Assembly (NCBI RefSeq): GCF_003182155.1
Contig: NZ_QGTG01000008.1
Span: 124,001 to 188,000 of the forward strand
Origin: Chitinophaga sp. S165
GTDB taxonomy: Bacteria; Bacteroidota; Bacteroidia; Chitinophagales; Chitinophagaceae
Length of the DNA: 64,000 bases
Reading direction: 5' to 3'
Below the pieces are notes generated by a model that worked only from the letters and a program-made list of their open reading frames with translations, was not told where the DNA came from and did no database searches. This document shows, in pieces, positions 16,067 through 26,037 of the stretch (positions are counted from its first letter, which is position 1; each line of letters begins with the position of its first letter). The translations under genes were made by a program, and so were the position numbers.

Positions 16067-19000
16067 ATGAAGAAAAGAGCCTTACTCTTTTTCACCGTGC
16101 TTATGGTGAGCGTAACGCTGACGTATGCTCAACAACGTCAGGTTACCGGTAAAGTCACCGGCGCCGATGGGTTACCTATACCTTTCGCAACAATCCAACT
16201 CAAAGGGACAAACACAGGAACCACATCAGATCAGAATGGAAATTTCAAACTGAACGTAAATAGCAACAATGCAGTATTGATTGTTAGAAGTGTGGGTTAT
16301 GAAGCGCAGGATATTGCTGTAGGATCTAACGCAACCATCGCTGTATCATTAAAAGCAGATGATCAGAATCTTCAGGAGGTTGTGGTTACAGCATTGAACG
16401 TAAAAAGAAATAAAAATGAACTGCCTTATTCCGCTCAGATAGTGAACGCTGAAGAGCTGAACAGGACAAGAGACGCGAACGTTACGACTTCCCTGTCCGG
16501 TAAAGTATCCGGTCTGGAAATTCGTAAGAACAATACACTCGGCGGTTCTACCAATATCGTGCTGCGTGGTACGAAATCACTGACTGGTAATAACCAGGCT
16601 TTGTTCGTAGTAGATGGTGTACCGGTGGATAACTCAAACACAAACAGTAAAGACCAGCGTACCGGCCGTTCCGGTTACGACTACGGTAACGCTGCTGCGG
16701 ATATCAACCCTGATGATATCGCTTCTGTGAGCGTACTGAAAGGTGCTGCTGCTGCTGCGTTGTACGGTTCCCGTGCATCCAACGGTGTTGTGATGATCAC
16801 TACTAAAAAAGGTAACCGCGGTGTGAACGTTACGGTGAACAGTGGCGTTAACATCGGTAAAGTAGATAAAAGCACTTTCGTGAAATACCAGCAGGATTAT
16901 GGCGCAGGTTATGGCGACTACTGGACTGAAGAAGATATCGATGGTGACGGCAATCTGGATAAGGTTGTGAATACTGTAGATGATGCTTCTTATGGTCCTA
17001 AATACGATCCGAACCTGATGGTTTATCATTGGGACGCTTTCTATGAAGGTTCTCCGAACTTCGGTAAAAAAAGACCTTATGTAGCACCAGCTAATGATGC
17101 TACCCATTTCTTCAGAACCGCAGTTGGTACCAACAATAGTGCGGTGATCGATGGTAGCAGCGACAAAGGCAACTTTAAACTGGGATATACCAAAAGCGTT
17201 GACCAGGGTATCATGCCTAACAGCCGCATCGGTAAAGACCTCATCAACTTTGGTGCATCTTACAACCTGTCTTCCAAACTGACTGCAAGTGCATCCGTAA
17301 ATACATCCCTCATCAAAGGCCAGGGCCGTTATGGTACTGGTTACGATTCCAGAAACCTGATGACTAACTTCAGGCAGTGGTGGGAAACGAACGTTGACGT
17401 AAAAGATCAGGAAGCTGCTTACCAGAAAGAGAAAAAGAACATCACCTGGAACCAGCAATATCCTGGCAGCCTTGACCCGGCATATTGGGATAACCCATAC
17501 TGGACAAGATATGAGAACTTCGAGAACGACAAACGTACCCGTAACTTCGGTAACATCGCGCTGAACTACAACGTGACCGACTGGTTTAACGTATTAGGTC
17601 GTGTGTCTCTGGATACTTACAATGAAATGCAGGAAGAAAGAACAGCTGTAGGTTCACTGGATGTTTCTGAGTACAAAAGATTCGAGCATACTTTCAGCGA
17701 GTATAACTACGACCTGTTACTGAATTTCAATAAGAATATTTCTGAGAGCCTGACCTTCAAAGGTATCCTCGGTGGAAACGTCAGAAGAACAAGGAACAGC
17801 TCCATTCTTTCTAAAACGAACGGTGGGCTGCTGATCCCTCGTTTGTATGCACTGCTGAACACTGCAAACCCGATCGAAGCACCAGTGGAAATCGCTACCA
17901 TCGAAGAAGTAGACGGTATCTTTGCTTCTGCTAACTTCGGTTATAAAGAATACTTATTCCTTGATCTCTCTATGAGAAGGGACCAGTCTTCGACCTTGCC
18001 AGACAACAATAACAGTTACTACTATCCAGCAGCTTCATTAGGCTTCGTATTCTCGAAACTGATGCCACAGGCTACATGGTTAAGCAGTGGTAAAGCAAGG
18101 ATCAACTATGCTGAAGTAGGTAACACTGCTCCTCCTTTATACACCAAAAACTATTACGAGGTTGCTACAGGTATCGACGGAAATCCGCTGGCATCTGTGG
18201 ATGGTACAAAATATAATCCTGATCTGAAATCAGAGCGTACAAAGAGCTTTGAAGCAGGTCTTGAAATGGCTTTCCTGCAGAACCGCCTCGGTTTTGATGC
18301 AACTTATTACAGATTGAACACTGTAGACCAGATCGTTCCACTGCCGGTATCTACTGCTACTGGTTTTGATTACAAAGTGATCAACGCTGGTAATATCCAG
18401 AACCACGGTATAGAGTTGTCTCTGTTCGGTACACCTGTAAGAACTAAAGATTTCTCCTGGAACATCAACCTTAACTGGTCCCGTAACCGTAACAAAGTGG
18501 TGTCCTTACCTGGTATCACTACCCTGCAGCTGGCTAGCTTCCCTGGTAACATTACTGTTAATGCTTCTGTGGGTCAGCCTTACGGTACTATCATCGGTAC
18601 AGATTATGTATACAATGAGAAAGGTGAAAAGCTGATGGAAGATGGATATTACAAGATCTCTCCAACATCCAACAACATCATTGGTAACGCAAACCCAGAC
18701 TGGATCGGCGGTATCACCAACACCCTTAAATATAAAGATGTATCCTTGAGCTTCCTGGTTGACGTACGTCAGGGTGGTGATCTCTTCTCTCTGGATATGT
18801 ACTATGGTCTGGCTACTGGTTTGCTGCCTGAAACAGCTGGTAAGAACGACCTGGGTAATGAATCAAGAGCTCCACTGACCGATGATCCTAAAACATCCGG
18901 TGGTATCATCATGCCAGGTGTGAATGCAGATGGTAAGCCTAACACTACCAGGATCGCGAACGAATTCCAGACATATGGTTATTCCGTTAATCCGGATAAA

Positions 19001-19261
19001 GCATTCGTATACGATGCAAGCTATGTGAAACTGCGTGAAGTATCACTGAGCTATTCCCTGCCTGCTTCTATAACAAAACGTATGGCGCCTTTCAAAGGTA
19101 TCGACTTCTCCCTGATCGGCAGGAACCTTTGGATCATTCACAAAAATCTGCCTTATGCAGATCCAGATGACGCTATCAGCTCCGGTAACTTCCAGGGTTA
19201 TATCGGCGGTAGCTATCCTTCTACACGAACTTTTGGTGCTAACGTGAGATTCAGGTTCTAG
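16067..19261 (+). CDS. SusC/RagA-type TonB-linked outer-membrane transporter (pair 1)
   Basis: About 1064 residues. A signal peptide (to YAQQ) is followed by a carboxypeptidase-regulatory-like domain (VTGKVTGADGLPIPFATIQL) and a plug domain with the SusC hallmark stretch (SVLKGAAAAALYGSRASNGVVMITTKKG). A 22-strand barrel follows, ending in FGANVRFRF. These transporters import oligosaccharides or peptides through the outer membrane with TonB energy, under a SusD lid. The ATG at 16067 is chosen because it starts the signal peptide. The partner susD follows after 30 bp. No glycoside hydrolase, sulfatase or regulator is adjacent, so the substrate is unknown. Confidence 0.95.
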   Translation: MKKRALLFFTVLMVSVTLTYAQQRQVTGKVTGADGLPIPFATIQLKGTNTGTTSDQNGNFKLNVNSNNAVLIVRSVGYEAQDIAVGSNATIAVSLKADDQNLQEVVVTALNVKRNKNELPYSAQIVNAEELNRTRDANVTTSLSGKVSGLEIRKNNTLGGSTNIVLRGTKSLTGNNQALFVVDGVPVDNSNTNSKDQRTGRSGYDYGNAAADINPDDIASVSVLKGAAAAALYGSRASNGVVMITTKKGNRGVNVTVNSGVNIGKVDKSTFVKYQQDYGAGYGDYWTEEDIDGDGNLDKVVNTVDDASYGPKYDPNLMVYHWDAFYEGSPNFGKKRPYVAPANDATHFFRTAVGTNNSAVIDGSSDKGNFKLGYTKSVDQGIMPNSRIGKDLINFGASYNLSSKLTASASVNTSLIKGQGRYGTGYDSRNLMTNFRQWWETNVDVKDQEAAYQKEKKNITWNQQYPGSLDPAYWDNPYWTRYENFENDKRTRNFGNIALNYNVTDWFNVLGRVSLDTYNEMQEERTAVGSLDVSEYKRFEHTFSEYNYDLLLNFNKNISESLTFKGILGGNVRRTRNSSILSKTNGGLLIPRLYALLNTANPIEAPVEIATIEEVDGIFASANFGYKEYLFLDLSMRRDQSSTLPDNNNSYYYPAASLGFVFSKLMPQATWLSSGKARINYAEVGNTAPPLYTKNYYEVATGIDGNPLASVDGTKYNPDLKSERTKSFEAGLEMAFLQNRLGFDATYYRLNTVDQIVPLPVSTATGFDYKVINAGNIQNHGIELSLFGTPVRTKDFSWNINLNWSRNRNKVVSLPGITTLQLASFPGNITVNASVGQPYGTIIGTDYVYNEKGEKLMEDGYYKISPTSNNIIGNANPDWIGGITNTLKYKDVSLSFLVDVRQGGDLFSLDMYYGLATGLLPETAGKNDLGNESRAPLTDDPKTSGGIIMPGVNADGKPNTTRIANEFQTYGYSVNPDKAFVYDASYVKLREVSLSYSLPASITKRMAPFKGIDFSLIGRNLWIIHKNLPYADPDDAISSGNFQGYIGGSYPSTRTFGANVRFRF

Positions 19262-19291
19262 TACAGGTGAATTAAAATCAAAAAAAGTAAA

Positions 19292-20728
19292 ATGAAAAAG
19301 ATACTCTTATATACGTCACTCTCTATAGCAGGTATGGTTTCTACAGTATCCTGTACAAAAGATCTGACTACACTTAACAATGATATAAAGAAACCGGAAG
19401 TAGTAGCTGCTTCTGCATTATATTCCAGTGCAACGAAAGAACTGGCCGATCTGTTGACAAGTACGAACGTAAACCTGAACATTTACAGGTTGATCGTTCA
19501 GCACTGGACAGAAAATACGTATCTGGATGAATCAAACTACAACCTGATCAAAAGGAGTATTCCGGATCTGTTTTGGTCAGCCATTTATACAGATGTGCTG
19601 AAAGACCTGAAAGAGGCGAAAGGTGTAGTAGAAAAAGACGCGGTTATCAGTGCTGCTACTAAAAAGAACCGCCTGGCGCAGATTGAGATCATGTCAATCT
19701 ATGCAACATCAGTAGCGGTGAATACTTTCGGTAATGTTCCATACAGCAAGTCAATGGACATCGATAATCCATTCCCGGTATATGAAGATGGTCAGGCTAT
19801 CTACAATGACCTGCTCACCCGTCTGGATGCTGCATTGGCATCTTTCGATGCAAGTGACGAAGGTTTCGGTGCGGCTAACATGCTGTTCAAGGATAACGAG
19901 ATCAGTAACTGGATCAAATTTGGCAACTCCCTGAAATTCAGATTAGGTATGATCCTGATTGACGCTGCTCCGGAAAAGGCGGCTACAGCTGTTACCGAAG
20001 CTGAACCTAAAGCATTCGATACACAGGGTGAAATTGCAGTATTCCCATACTCTACCGTTCCTCCTAATACAAACCCGCTGTGGGAAGATCTGGTACAGAG
20101 CGGCCGTCATGACTTTAACGCTACCACTGTAATGCTCGATCAGCTGAAAGCATTGAATGACCCGAGAATAGGTCAGTTCTTCACTAAAGTTGGCGGACAG
20201 TTTGTGGGATTAAAGTATGGCACTAAAGGTTCCTACGTGAATTACTCACATCCGGGCGATAAACTGGAGAAAAAAGATCTGCCGGGTGTGTTCATTGACT
20301 ACACTGAAATAGAGTTCCTCCGTGCAGAAGCCATCGAAAGAACTTTACTGGCTGGTGATGCAGCTACGCACTATAACAATGCGATTGCAAACTCTATCAT
20401 TTCCTGGGGTGGTACTCCTGCTGAAGTAACAGCTTACCTGGCTCAGCCTACTGTAGCTTACGCAACAGCTACCGGTACTTACAAACAGAAGATCGGTCTG
20501 CAGAAATGGATCGCCTTCTATAACCGTGGTTTCGATGCATGGGTAGAAGCAAGAAGACTGGATTACCCGGTATTTGTACCTGGTCCTGGCGCAATAAGTG
20601 CATGGCCTGTACGCTTTACTTATCCTGTAAATGAACAGAACCTGAATAAAGAGAACTATGATAAAGGTTCTTTATCTTTAGGTGGAGATGGTGATAGGGT
20701 GACTACTAAAATATTCTGGGACAAATAA
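19292..20728 (+). CDS. SusD-like substrate-binding lipoprotein (pair 1)
   Basis: 478 residues with a lipoprotein signal (SIAGMVSTVSC, Cys at residue 21). The sequence has the helical, TPR-containing SusD fold of the SusD-like_2 branch (for example LARIEI-type helix, WIKFGNSLKFRLGMIL, and the C-terminal QKWIAFYNRGFDAWVEARR). It is anchored on the outer face of the outer membrane and closes over the SusC barrel to capture ligand. It directly follows its susC and ends in a terminator, which completes a two-gene unit. Confidence 0.93.
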   Translation: MKKILLYTSLSIAGMVSTVSCTKDLTTLNNDIKKPEVVAASALYSSATKELADLLTSTNVNLNIYRLIVQHWTENTYLDESNYNLIKRSIPDLFWSAIYTDVLKDLKEAKGVVEKDAVISAATKKNRLAQIEIMSIYATSVAVNTFGNVPYSKSMDIDNPFPVYEDGQAIYNDLLTRLDAALASFDASDEGFGAANMLFKDNEISNWIKFGNSLKFRLGMILIDAAPEKAATAVTEAEPKAFDTQGEIAVFPYSTVPPNTNPLWEDLVQSGRHDFNATTVMLDQLKALNDPRIGQFFTKVGGQFVGLKYGTKGSYVNYSHPGDKLEKKDLPGVFIDYTEIEFLRAEAIERTLLAGDAATHYNNAIANSIISWGGTPAEVTAYLAQPTVAYATATGTYKQKIGLQKWIAFYNRGFDAWVEARRLDYPVFVPGPGAISAWPVRFTYPVNEQNLNKENYDKGSLSLGGDGDRVTTKIFWDK

Positions 20729-20759
20729 TCCCACTGCATAAGATTTAGAATTGATTAAC

Positions 20760-20795
20760 AAGGCCCTCCTCAATTGTTTGGGGAGGGTCTTTTTT
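20760..20795 (+). terminator. Terminator of susCD pair 1
   Basis: An 11-bp stem including two G-U pairs (AGGCCCTCCTC with GGGGAGGGTCT) and a 9-nt loop, followed by six T. Confidence 0.8.
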
Positions 20796-20982
20796 ATTTG
20801 TGTATTGAACCCTACCTTATCATATTTGTTATAGAGTAGAACCCCTTGTAAATCAATCAACAGAAATGGAAAGATTGGATTTTAATTAACGCCAGAATCT
20901 AAAACCGACATACGGGTTATTTCTCCAGGACCATGTTTTATTCACGCACCTCTCCGGTGTATAAAATAAAATCCGAACCGTT

Positions 20983-23900
20983 ATGCTAAAACATTTACTA
21001 TGTCTTTTAATTTTTATTGGTTTAACAACAGCGCTTTACGCACAACAGCGTGAGGTTACAGGCAAGGTGACGGGAACAGATGGTGTTCCTATACCCTATG
21101 CCACTGTTCAGATAAAAGGTACCTCCAGGGGTACTACGGCCGATCAGAGCGGTAATTTCAGACTGATGGTGGATGGCAACGATGCCATTCTGCAGGTAAG
21201 AAGCGTTGGGTTTACGCTTAAGGAAATACCCGTCGGCACAGCAAGCAACTACAGTGTCTCACTTGCGCAGGATAACAGGAACTTGCAGGAAGTCGTAGTT
21301 ACAGGGTTAGGTATCCAACGTTCTAAAAAGGCGTTAGGATATGCTGTACAGGACGTAAAGGGAGATGACCTGGTAAAAGCCAGCCAGGGTGATGCACTCA
21401 GGGGCCTGGCCGGTAAAGTGGCCGGTATGCAGGTAACAGGTTCCGGCGGTACTCCGGGATCATCTACTTTTATCAAACTCAGGGGTACAAACTCTCTGAC
21501 CGGGTCAAATCAGCCCTTGTTTGTAATAGATGGTATTCCTGTAGATAATTCACAGAACTATTCCGGCGACCCCGCCGATGGTGATAACCAGGTGCTGCAA
21601 GGTGCTACCAATACAAACCGTGGTTCCGATATCAACCCCGATGATATTGAAAGCATTACCGTACTGAAAGGCCCTGCTGCCGCAGCGCTCTACGGTATTG
21701 ATGCCGCAAATGGAGCAATTATCATCAATACTAAAAAAGGTAAAGCAGGTAAGATCTCTGTCGATTTCAGCACCGGTGTTTCCTTTGATGTAGTGAACAG
21801 GTTACCTAAGATCCAGAAACAGTTTGCAAAAGGTTCAGGAGGTTTACTCGCGCCATTCGAGTCTACCAACCGTTATTCCTGGGGCCCTAATATTGACACG
21901 CTGTTCTGGACAGGCACTCCTAATGAATATGATTTCCATGGGGATGTAGTTGGCGCTTCCGACCCTAACGCCAATATCAAGTTTATACCTTATGACAATA
22001 CCAACGATTTCTGGAATACAGGCGTAACTTATAATAATAGCCTGTCATTCACCGGTGGTACGGAAGTGGCTACTTATCGTATGTCTGTCTCTCACAACTA
22101 TCAAAGCTCTATTGTGCCATTGCAGTATAAGCAACGTACTGCCATCGGGTTAGCCGGCCAGTTGAAAGTATCTGAAAAGGTAAGGGCGTCAGCAAACATC
22201 AATTTCAATGTTTCTAACGGTAGCATGCCGCAGAATGGTAGTAACCTCTCAGGTATCATGCTAGGATTGACAAGAACACCTATCTCCTTTGATAACTCCA
22301 ACGGAGGACTGGAACCTGATGATCCGCGTGCTTATCTCTTCTCCAACGGCTTACAGCGTTCTTACCGGAATGGTATATACGATAATCCATACTGGACTAT
22401 CAACAATACTCCTTACACAACTGCTGTACAACGTTTGATAGGAAGTTTGCAGGTTGACTGGGATTTCATCAAAAACTTCACGCTGACATACCGTATCGGT
22501 ACGGACGTGTATGGCGATAATCGTCATCAGTTCTATGAAATCCAGTCAGGTGCTTATAATGGTGGTCGTATTTTTGATGACAGATATACCTATAAAAGCG
22601 TGAACTCAGACGCGATCATTACTTATGCAAAACAGATCTCAAAAGATTTCCGTCTGGATGTGAAGGTAGGTAACAACCTGTATTCCCGCAGAATGGATGA
22701 ACTGTATGTACAAGGTGATGGTCTGACCTCTACAGGATACGACAACATCAGTAATGCGACAGTACAGAAATCATACAACTATATTACGCCTTACAGAAGG
22801 ATATCAGGTTACTTTGATATCAACCTTGATTTCAGATCAATGTTATTCCTGGAAATCACAGGGCGTAATGACTGGTCATCTACTTTGCCACCGGATAATA
22901 ACGCATTCTTTTATCCATCTGCAAGCCTCGGTTTTGTATTCACAGAACTGGATGGACTGAAAAGCGATGTACTCAGCTTTGGTAAACTCAGGTTATCAGT
23001 TGCCCAGGTGGGTAAAGACCCGGGTGCCTTCCTGACTAAGTCTTTCGCAGAACCTACTACTTATCCGGATGGTTACACCACAGGTGTTTCCTTCCCATAT
23101 GGAGGAAAGGGAAGTTTCAGCCTGGACAATATTTTGGGTAATCCTACATTAAAACCTGAAAAGACAACTTCCTACGAAGTCGGCCTGCAGTTACAATTCT
23201 TCCGCAATCGTTTAGGTATAGATGCAACTGCGTACCATTCAAAGGGAACTGATTTGTTGGTTGAATTGCCTATCGCAGGATCTGCCGGGTTCCAGTATGT
23301 AAACCGCAATGCTGCGTCTATCAGGAATAATGGTCTCGAAATAGCCTTAAGCGGCAAGCCGATCGTTGACAAAGCCTTTACCTGGGACGTGTTTGTGAAC
23401 TACAGCATGAACCGCAGTAAAGTATTGTCACTGGCGCCTGGCATCAACCAGGTAACTGTGAACGGTTTTACAGGTACACTGGTAGCACATCTGCCGGGGG
23501 AACCTGCGGGTGTTATTTACGCCTATGGCTGGGCAAGGGATGACCAGAACCGTGTAATTATCAGCGATGCTACCGGCGACTTCGGTTATCCTGTCGTATC
23601 ACCTATTCAGAAAAGAGTAGGTAACCCTAATCCTGTATTCCTGATGGGTATCGGAAATACCTTCAGCTACAAAGGATTCTCACTGTATACCCTGGTAGAC
23701 TGGAAACATAAGGGCGACCTGTGGAATGGTACACGTGCGTCTCTGTTAGCAATAGGTACTTCTTACTATACACTGGACAGAGGACGGGAACAGGTGTTTG
23801 AAGGTGTAATGGGACATCTGAACGAGTCCGGTCAGATCGTACATAACGACGGTGGGGCTGAAAAACCTGGTCCTGGTGCGGTGAATACCACTTCCGTACC

Positions 23901-24216
23901 GCTGGATGAGAACTGGTATCTTGGAAATGGTGGTGGCTTTGGCGCACAGACAGAAACATTTATCGATAATGCTTCATTTGTGAAACTGCGTGAAGTAACC
24001 TTGTCTTACGATTTCCCGGCTGATAAGTTTAAAAACTCCAGGTTCTTTAAGGGGATCAACGTTAACTTATTCGCCCGTAACATCATAATATGGACACCGT
24101 ATAAGGGGATAGATCCGGAAACCAGTTTAACCGGAGCCACAAATGCACAGGGTATTGACTATTTCAATATGCCTGGTACAGCCAGCTTTGGCCTGAACTT
24201 CAAGTTTAAATTCTAA
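20983..24216 (+). CDS. SusC/RagA-type TonB-linked outer-membrane transporter (pair 2)
   Basis: 1077 residues, built like the transporter of pair 1: signal peptide to YAQQ, then VTGKVTGTDGVPIPYATVQI, then plug motif TVLKGPAAAALYGIDAANGAIIINTKKG, and a barrel ending FGLNFKFKF. The N-terminal 120 residues are very close to those of pair 1 while the barrel differs, which indicates old tandem duplication with divergence of ligand preference. Its susD follows after 12 bp. A 250-bp leader with the pair 1 terminator separates it from pair 1, so it is probably transcribed on its own. Confidence 0.95.
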   Translation: MLKHLLCLLIFIGLTTALYAQQREVTGKVTGTDGVPIPYATVQIKGTSRGTTADQSGNFRLMVDGNDAILQVRSVGFTLKEIPVGTASNYSVSLAQDNRNLQEVVVTGLGIQRSKKALGYAVQDVKGDDLVKASQGDALRGLAGKVAGMQVTGSGGTPGSSTFIKLRGTNSLTGSNQPLFVIDGIPVDNSQNYSGDPADGDNQVLQGATNTNRGSDINPDDIESITVLKGPAAAALYGIDAANGAIIINTKKGKAGKISVDFSTGVSFDVVNRLPKIQKQFAKGSGGLLAPFESTNRYSWGPNIDTLFWTGTPNEYDFHGDVVGASDPNANIKFIPYDNTNDFWNTGVTYNNSLSFTGGTEVATYRMSVSHNYQSSIVPLQYKQRTAIGLAGQLKVSEKVRASANINFNVSNGSMPQNGSNLSGIMLGLTRTPISFDNSNGGLEPDDPRAYLFSNGLQRSYRNGIYDNPYWTINNTPYTTAVQRLIGSLQVDWDFIKNFTLTYRIGTDVYGDNRHQFYEIQSGAYNGGRIFDDRYTYKSVNSDAIITYAKQISKDFRLDVKVGNNLYSRRMDELYVQGDGLTSTGYDNISNATVQKSYNYITPYRRISGYFDINLDFRSMLFLEITGRNDWSSTLPPDNNAFFYPSASLGFVFTELDGLKSDVLSFGKLRLSVAQVGKDPGAFLTKSFAEPTTYPDGYTTGVSFPYGGKGSFSLDNILGNPTLKPEKTTSYEVGLQLQFFRNRLGIDATAYHSKGTDLLVELPIAGSAGFQYVNRNAASIRNNGLEIALSGKPIVDKAFTWDVFVNYSMNRSKVLSLAPGINQVTVNGFTGTLVAHLPGEPAGVIYAYGWARDDQNRVIISDATGDFGYPVVSPIQKRVGNPNPVFLMGIGNTFSYKGFSLYTLVDWKHKGDLWNGTRASLLAIGTSYYTLDRGREQVFEGVMGHLNESGQIVHNDGGAEKPGPGAVNTTSVPLDENWYLGNGGGFGAQTETFIDNASFVKLREVTLSYDFPADKFKNSRFFKGINVNLFARNIIIWTPYKGIDPETSLTGATNAQGIDYFNMPGTASFGLNFKFKF

Positions 24217-24228
24217 CCCTTAAAACGA

Positions 24229-25575
24229 ATGACCATGTTACGAATTACTAAATATATACTACCAGTATTATTCCTGCTTACTATATCGCAGGGTTGCCGG
24301 AAAGACTATTTTTATAACGGTATCAATGATAACCCTTCCCAGTTAAGGAATCCGACGGCAACGTCCTTGCTACCAGGTGTGATCCTGCAGAGCGCCTATA
24401 CCTGGGGAGGCGACGCTTCCCGTTTTCCTGCCCTCTTTATGCAGCAGGTAACAGGCGCCGCGAACCAATCGGCCAGCGCAAACATCTACAATATCACGCC
24501 CGACGATGTGGATAACATGTGGTATGCCGGCTTCTATGGCGCCATTATGACAAATATCGACACATTGATAACTATTGCTACCGCTGCCGGTCAGGGACAT
24601 TATGCGGCAGTCGGTAAGATCCTGATGGCGAACGATCTTGGCCAGGTGAGTGATTTTTGGGGCGATGTACCTTATACGGAAGCTTTCCAGGGACTTGGCA
24701 ATTCCCAGCCCAGGTATGACAACCAGGCAGCTATTTATGCCACCCTGCACAGGCTCCTGGACGAGGCCATTGAATCGCTCGAAGAAGATGATGGCAGTCC
24801 TTTCCAGCCAAATGCCAATGACGATCTCCTGTTTGAAGGAGACCTGGACAAATGGCTTAAGTTTGCCCACTCACTGAAGGCCAAGTTTTATCTGCATACA
24901 GTAAAGGTGGACAATACGGCCCTGGCCAAAGCACTGGCAGAAATTGACGATGGTTTTCAAGAAGGTGAAAGCGCCTTTGTCAGGTTTATCGGAAGTAATG
25001 CCACTACTACACAGGCGCCGTGGTACCAGTTCAATACGCAGCGTGCCGATATTATATTCACCGGCCACCTGAACGACATCATGGATGCAGCCGGCGATCC
25101 CCGGTATGAAGTGTATTACGATCCGGGAGATCCCAGCGCCCTCGGAACATTATATGGTTCTCCCAACTCACCGGTGTACTTCATGTCTTACGACGAGCTG
25201 AAATTCATTGAGGCAGAACTGCAATTAAGAAATAACAATCCTGCAGGAGCAGCCGCCGCCTATAATGCCGCAGTAGCTGCAAACCTGATCAGGACTATTA
25301 ATGATGACAGTTATCTGACCGAAGTGGACAGAACAGCCGCGAACATTACACTGAGTGATATTATCACCCAGAAATATATCGCCCTGTTCCTCAGTCCCGA
25401 GGTATGGAGCGACTGGCGCAGAACAGGGTTCCCCGTGTTAACCGCTCCTGACGGTAACGTGCTGGATGGCCAGCTGCCTCGTTCTTTGTTCTATCCAAGC
25501 AGTGAAGTCCGCTATAATTCTAATACACCTGCCAATACAAGGCTGACACGCCGCGTATGGTGGGATGCACAATAA
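24229..25575 (+). CDS. SusD-like substrate-binding lipoprotein (pair 2)
   Basis: 448 residues with a lipoprotein signal ending in ISQGC. It shows SusD-like_2 features: an early NPSQLRNPTATSLLPG segment, the mid-protein DLDKWLKFAHSLKAKFYL helix matching WIKFGNSLKFRL of pair 1, and the C-terminal QKYIALFLSPEVWSDWRRTGFP. It is the outer-membrane lid of the adjacent SusC. A second ATG at residue 3 (24235) is an equally good start. Followed by a terminator at 25604. Confidence 0.92.
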   Translation: MTMLRITKYILPVLFLLTISQGCRKDYFYNGINDNPSQLRNPTATSLLPGVILQSAYTWGGDASRFPALFMQQVTGAANQSASANIYNITPDDVDNMWYAGFYGAIMTNIDTLITIATAAGQGHYAAVGKILMANDLGQVSDFWGDVPYTEAFQGLGNSQPRYDNQAAIYATLHRLLDEAIESLEEDDGSPFQPNANDDLLFEGDLDKWLKFAHSLKAKFYLHTVKVDNTALAKALAEIDDGFQEGESAFVRFIGSNATTTQAPWYQFNTQRADIIFTGHLNDIMDAAGDPRYEVYYDPGDPSALGTLYGSPNSPVYFMSYDELKFIEAELQLRNNNPAGAAAAYNAAVAANLIRTINDDSYLTEVDRTAANITLSDIITQKYIALFLSPEVWSDWRRTGFPVLTAPDGNVLDGQLPRSLFYPSSEVRYNSNTPANTRLTRRVWWDAQ

Positions 25576-25603
25576 CGGTATTCATCCTTGTACCGTCGTT
25601 TGA

Positions 25604-25636
25604 AAAAGAGACCTTTCATTTTAAGGTCTCTTTTTT
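25604..25636 (+). terminator. Terminator of susCD pair 2
   Basis: AAAGAGACCTT pairs with AAGGTCTCTTT around a 7-nt loop and runs into TTTTTT. Confidence 0.85.
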
Positions 25637-25643
25637 ACATTTG
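25636..25643 (+). promoter_or_regulatory. Promoter -7 element of the DUF3467 gene
   Basis: TACATTTG matches TAnnTTTG exactly. It abuts the preceding terminator and lies 19 bp before the ATG. Confidence 0.55.
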
Positions 25644-25662
25644 TAGCGCAAAAGCAAATAAT

Positions 25663-25977
25663 ATGGAAAATCAGCAGGAAGAACAGCAGCAGCTTAATAT
25701 TGAATTGAGCGAGGAAATAGCAGAAGGTGTATACGCCAACCTGGCGATCATTACCCATTCCAATGCGGAGTTCGTAGTGGATTTTGTAAATGTGATGCCC
25801 GGACTGCCTAAGGCTAAAGTAAAGTCACGTATCATATTGACTCCTCAACATGCCAAACGCTTCATGAGAGCCATGGTGGATAATATTAAGAAATACGAAT
25901 CTGTACATGGAGCTATTCAGGACCAGGACCCTGTTTCCCTGCCCATGAATTTTGGCGGACCTACTGCCCAGGCATAA
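25663..25977 (+). CDS. DUF3467 protein
   Basis: 104 residues. The core reads LSEEIAEGVYANLAIITHSNAEFVVDFVNVMPGLPKAKVKSRIILTP in order, with GxYxN and FxxDF features typical of DUF3467, and then the HAKRFMRAMVDNIKKYE helix. Family members are small cytoplasmic proteins of unknown function, common in Bacteroidota. The ATG at 25663 is preferred because the promoter and terminator lie inside any longer reading. It is a monocistronic gene ahead of the dehydrogenase. Confidence 0.88.
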   Translation: MENQQEEQQQLNIELSEEIAEGVYANLAIITHSNAEFVVDFVNVMPGLPKAKVKSRIILTPQHAKRFMRAMVDNIKKYESVHGAIQDQDPVSLPMNFGGPTAQA

Positions 25978-26037
25978 GCGTTCCTTCTGCAGAAGCACCA
26001 CACGGAAACTATATACAGGAAACAGGACTAATCGACG

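Noticed and set aside
16634..17458. A 274-codon open frame on the minus strand inside susC
   Set aside because: The susC frame is certain, and the antisense frame is explained by its codon use; no family is recognised.
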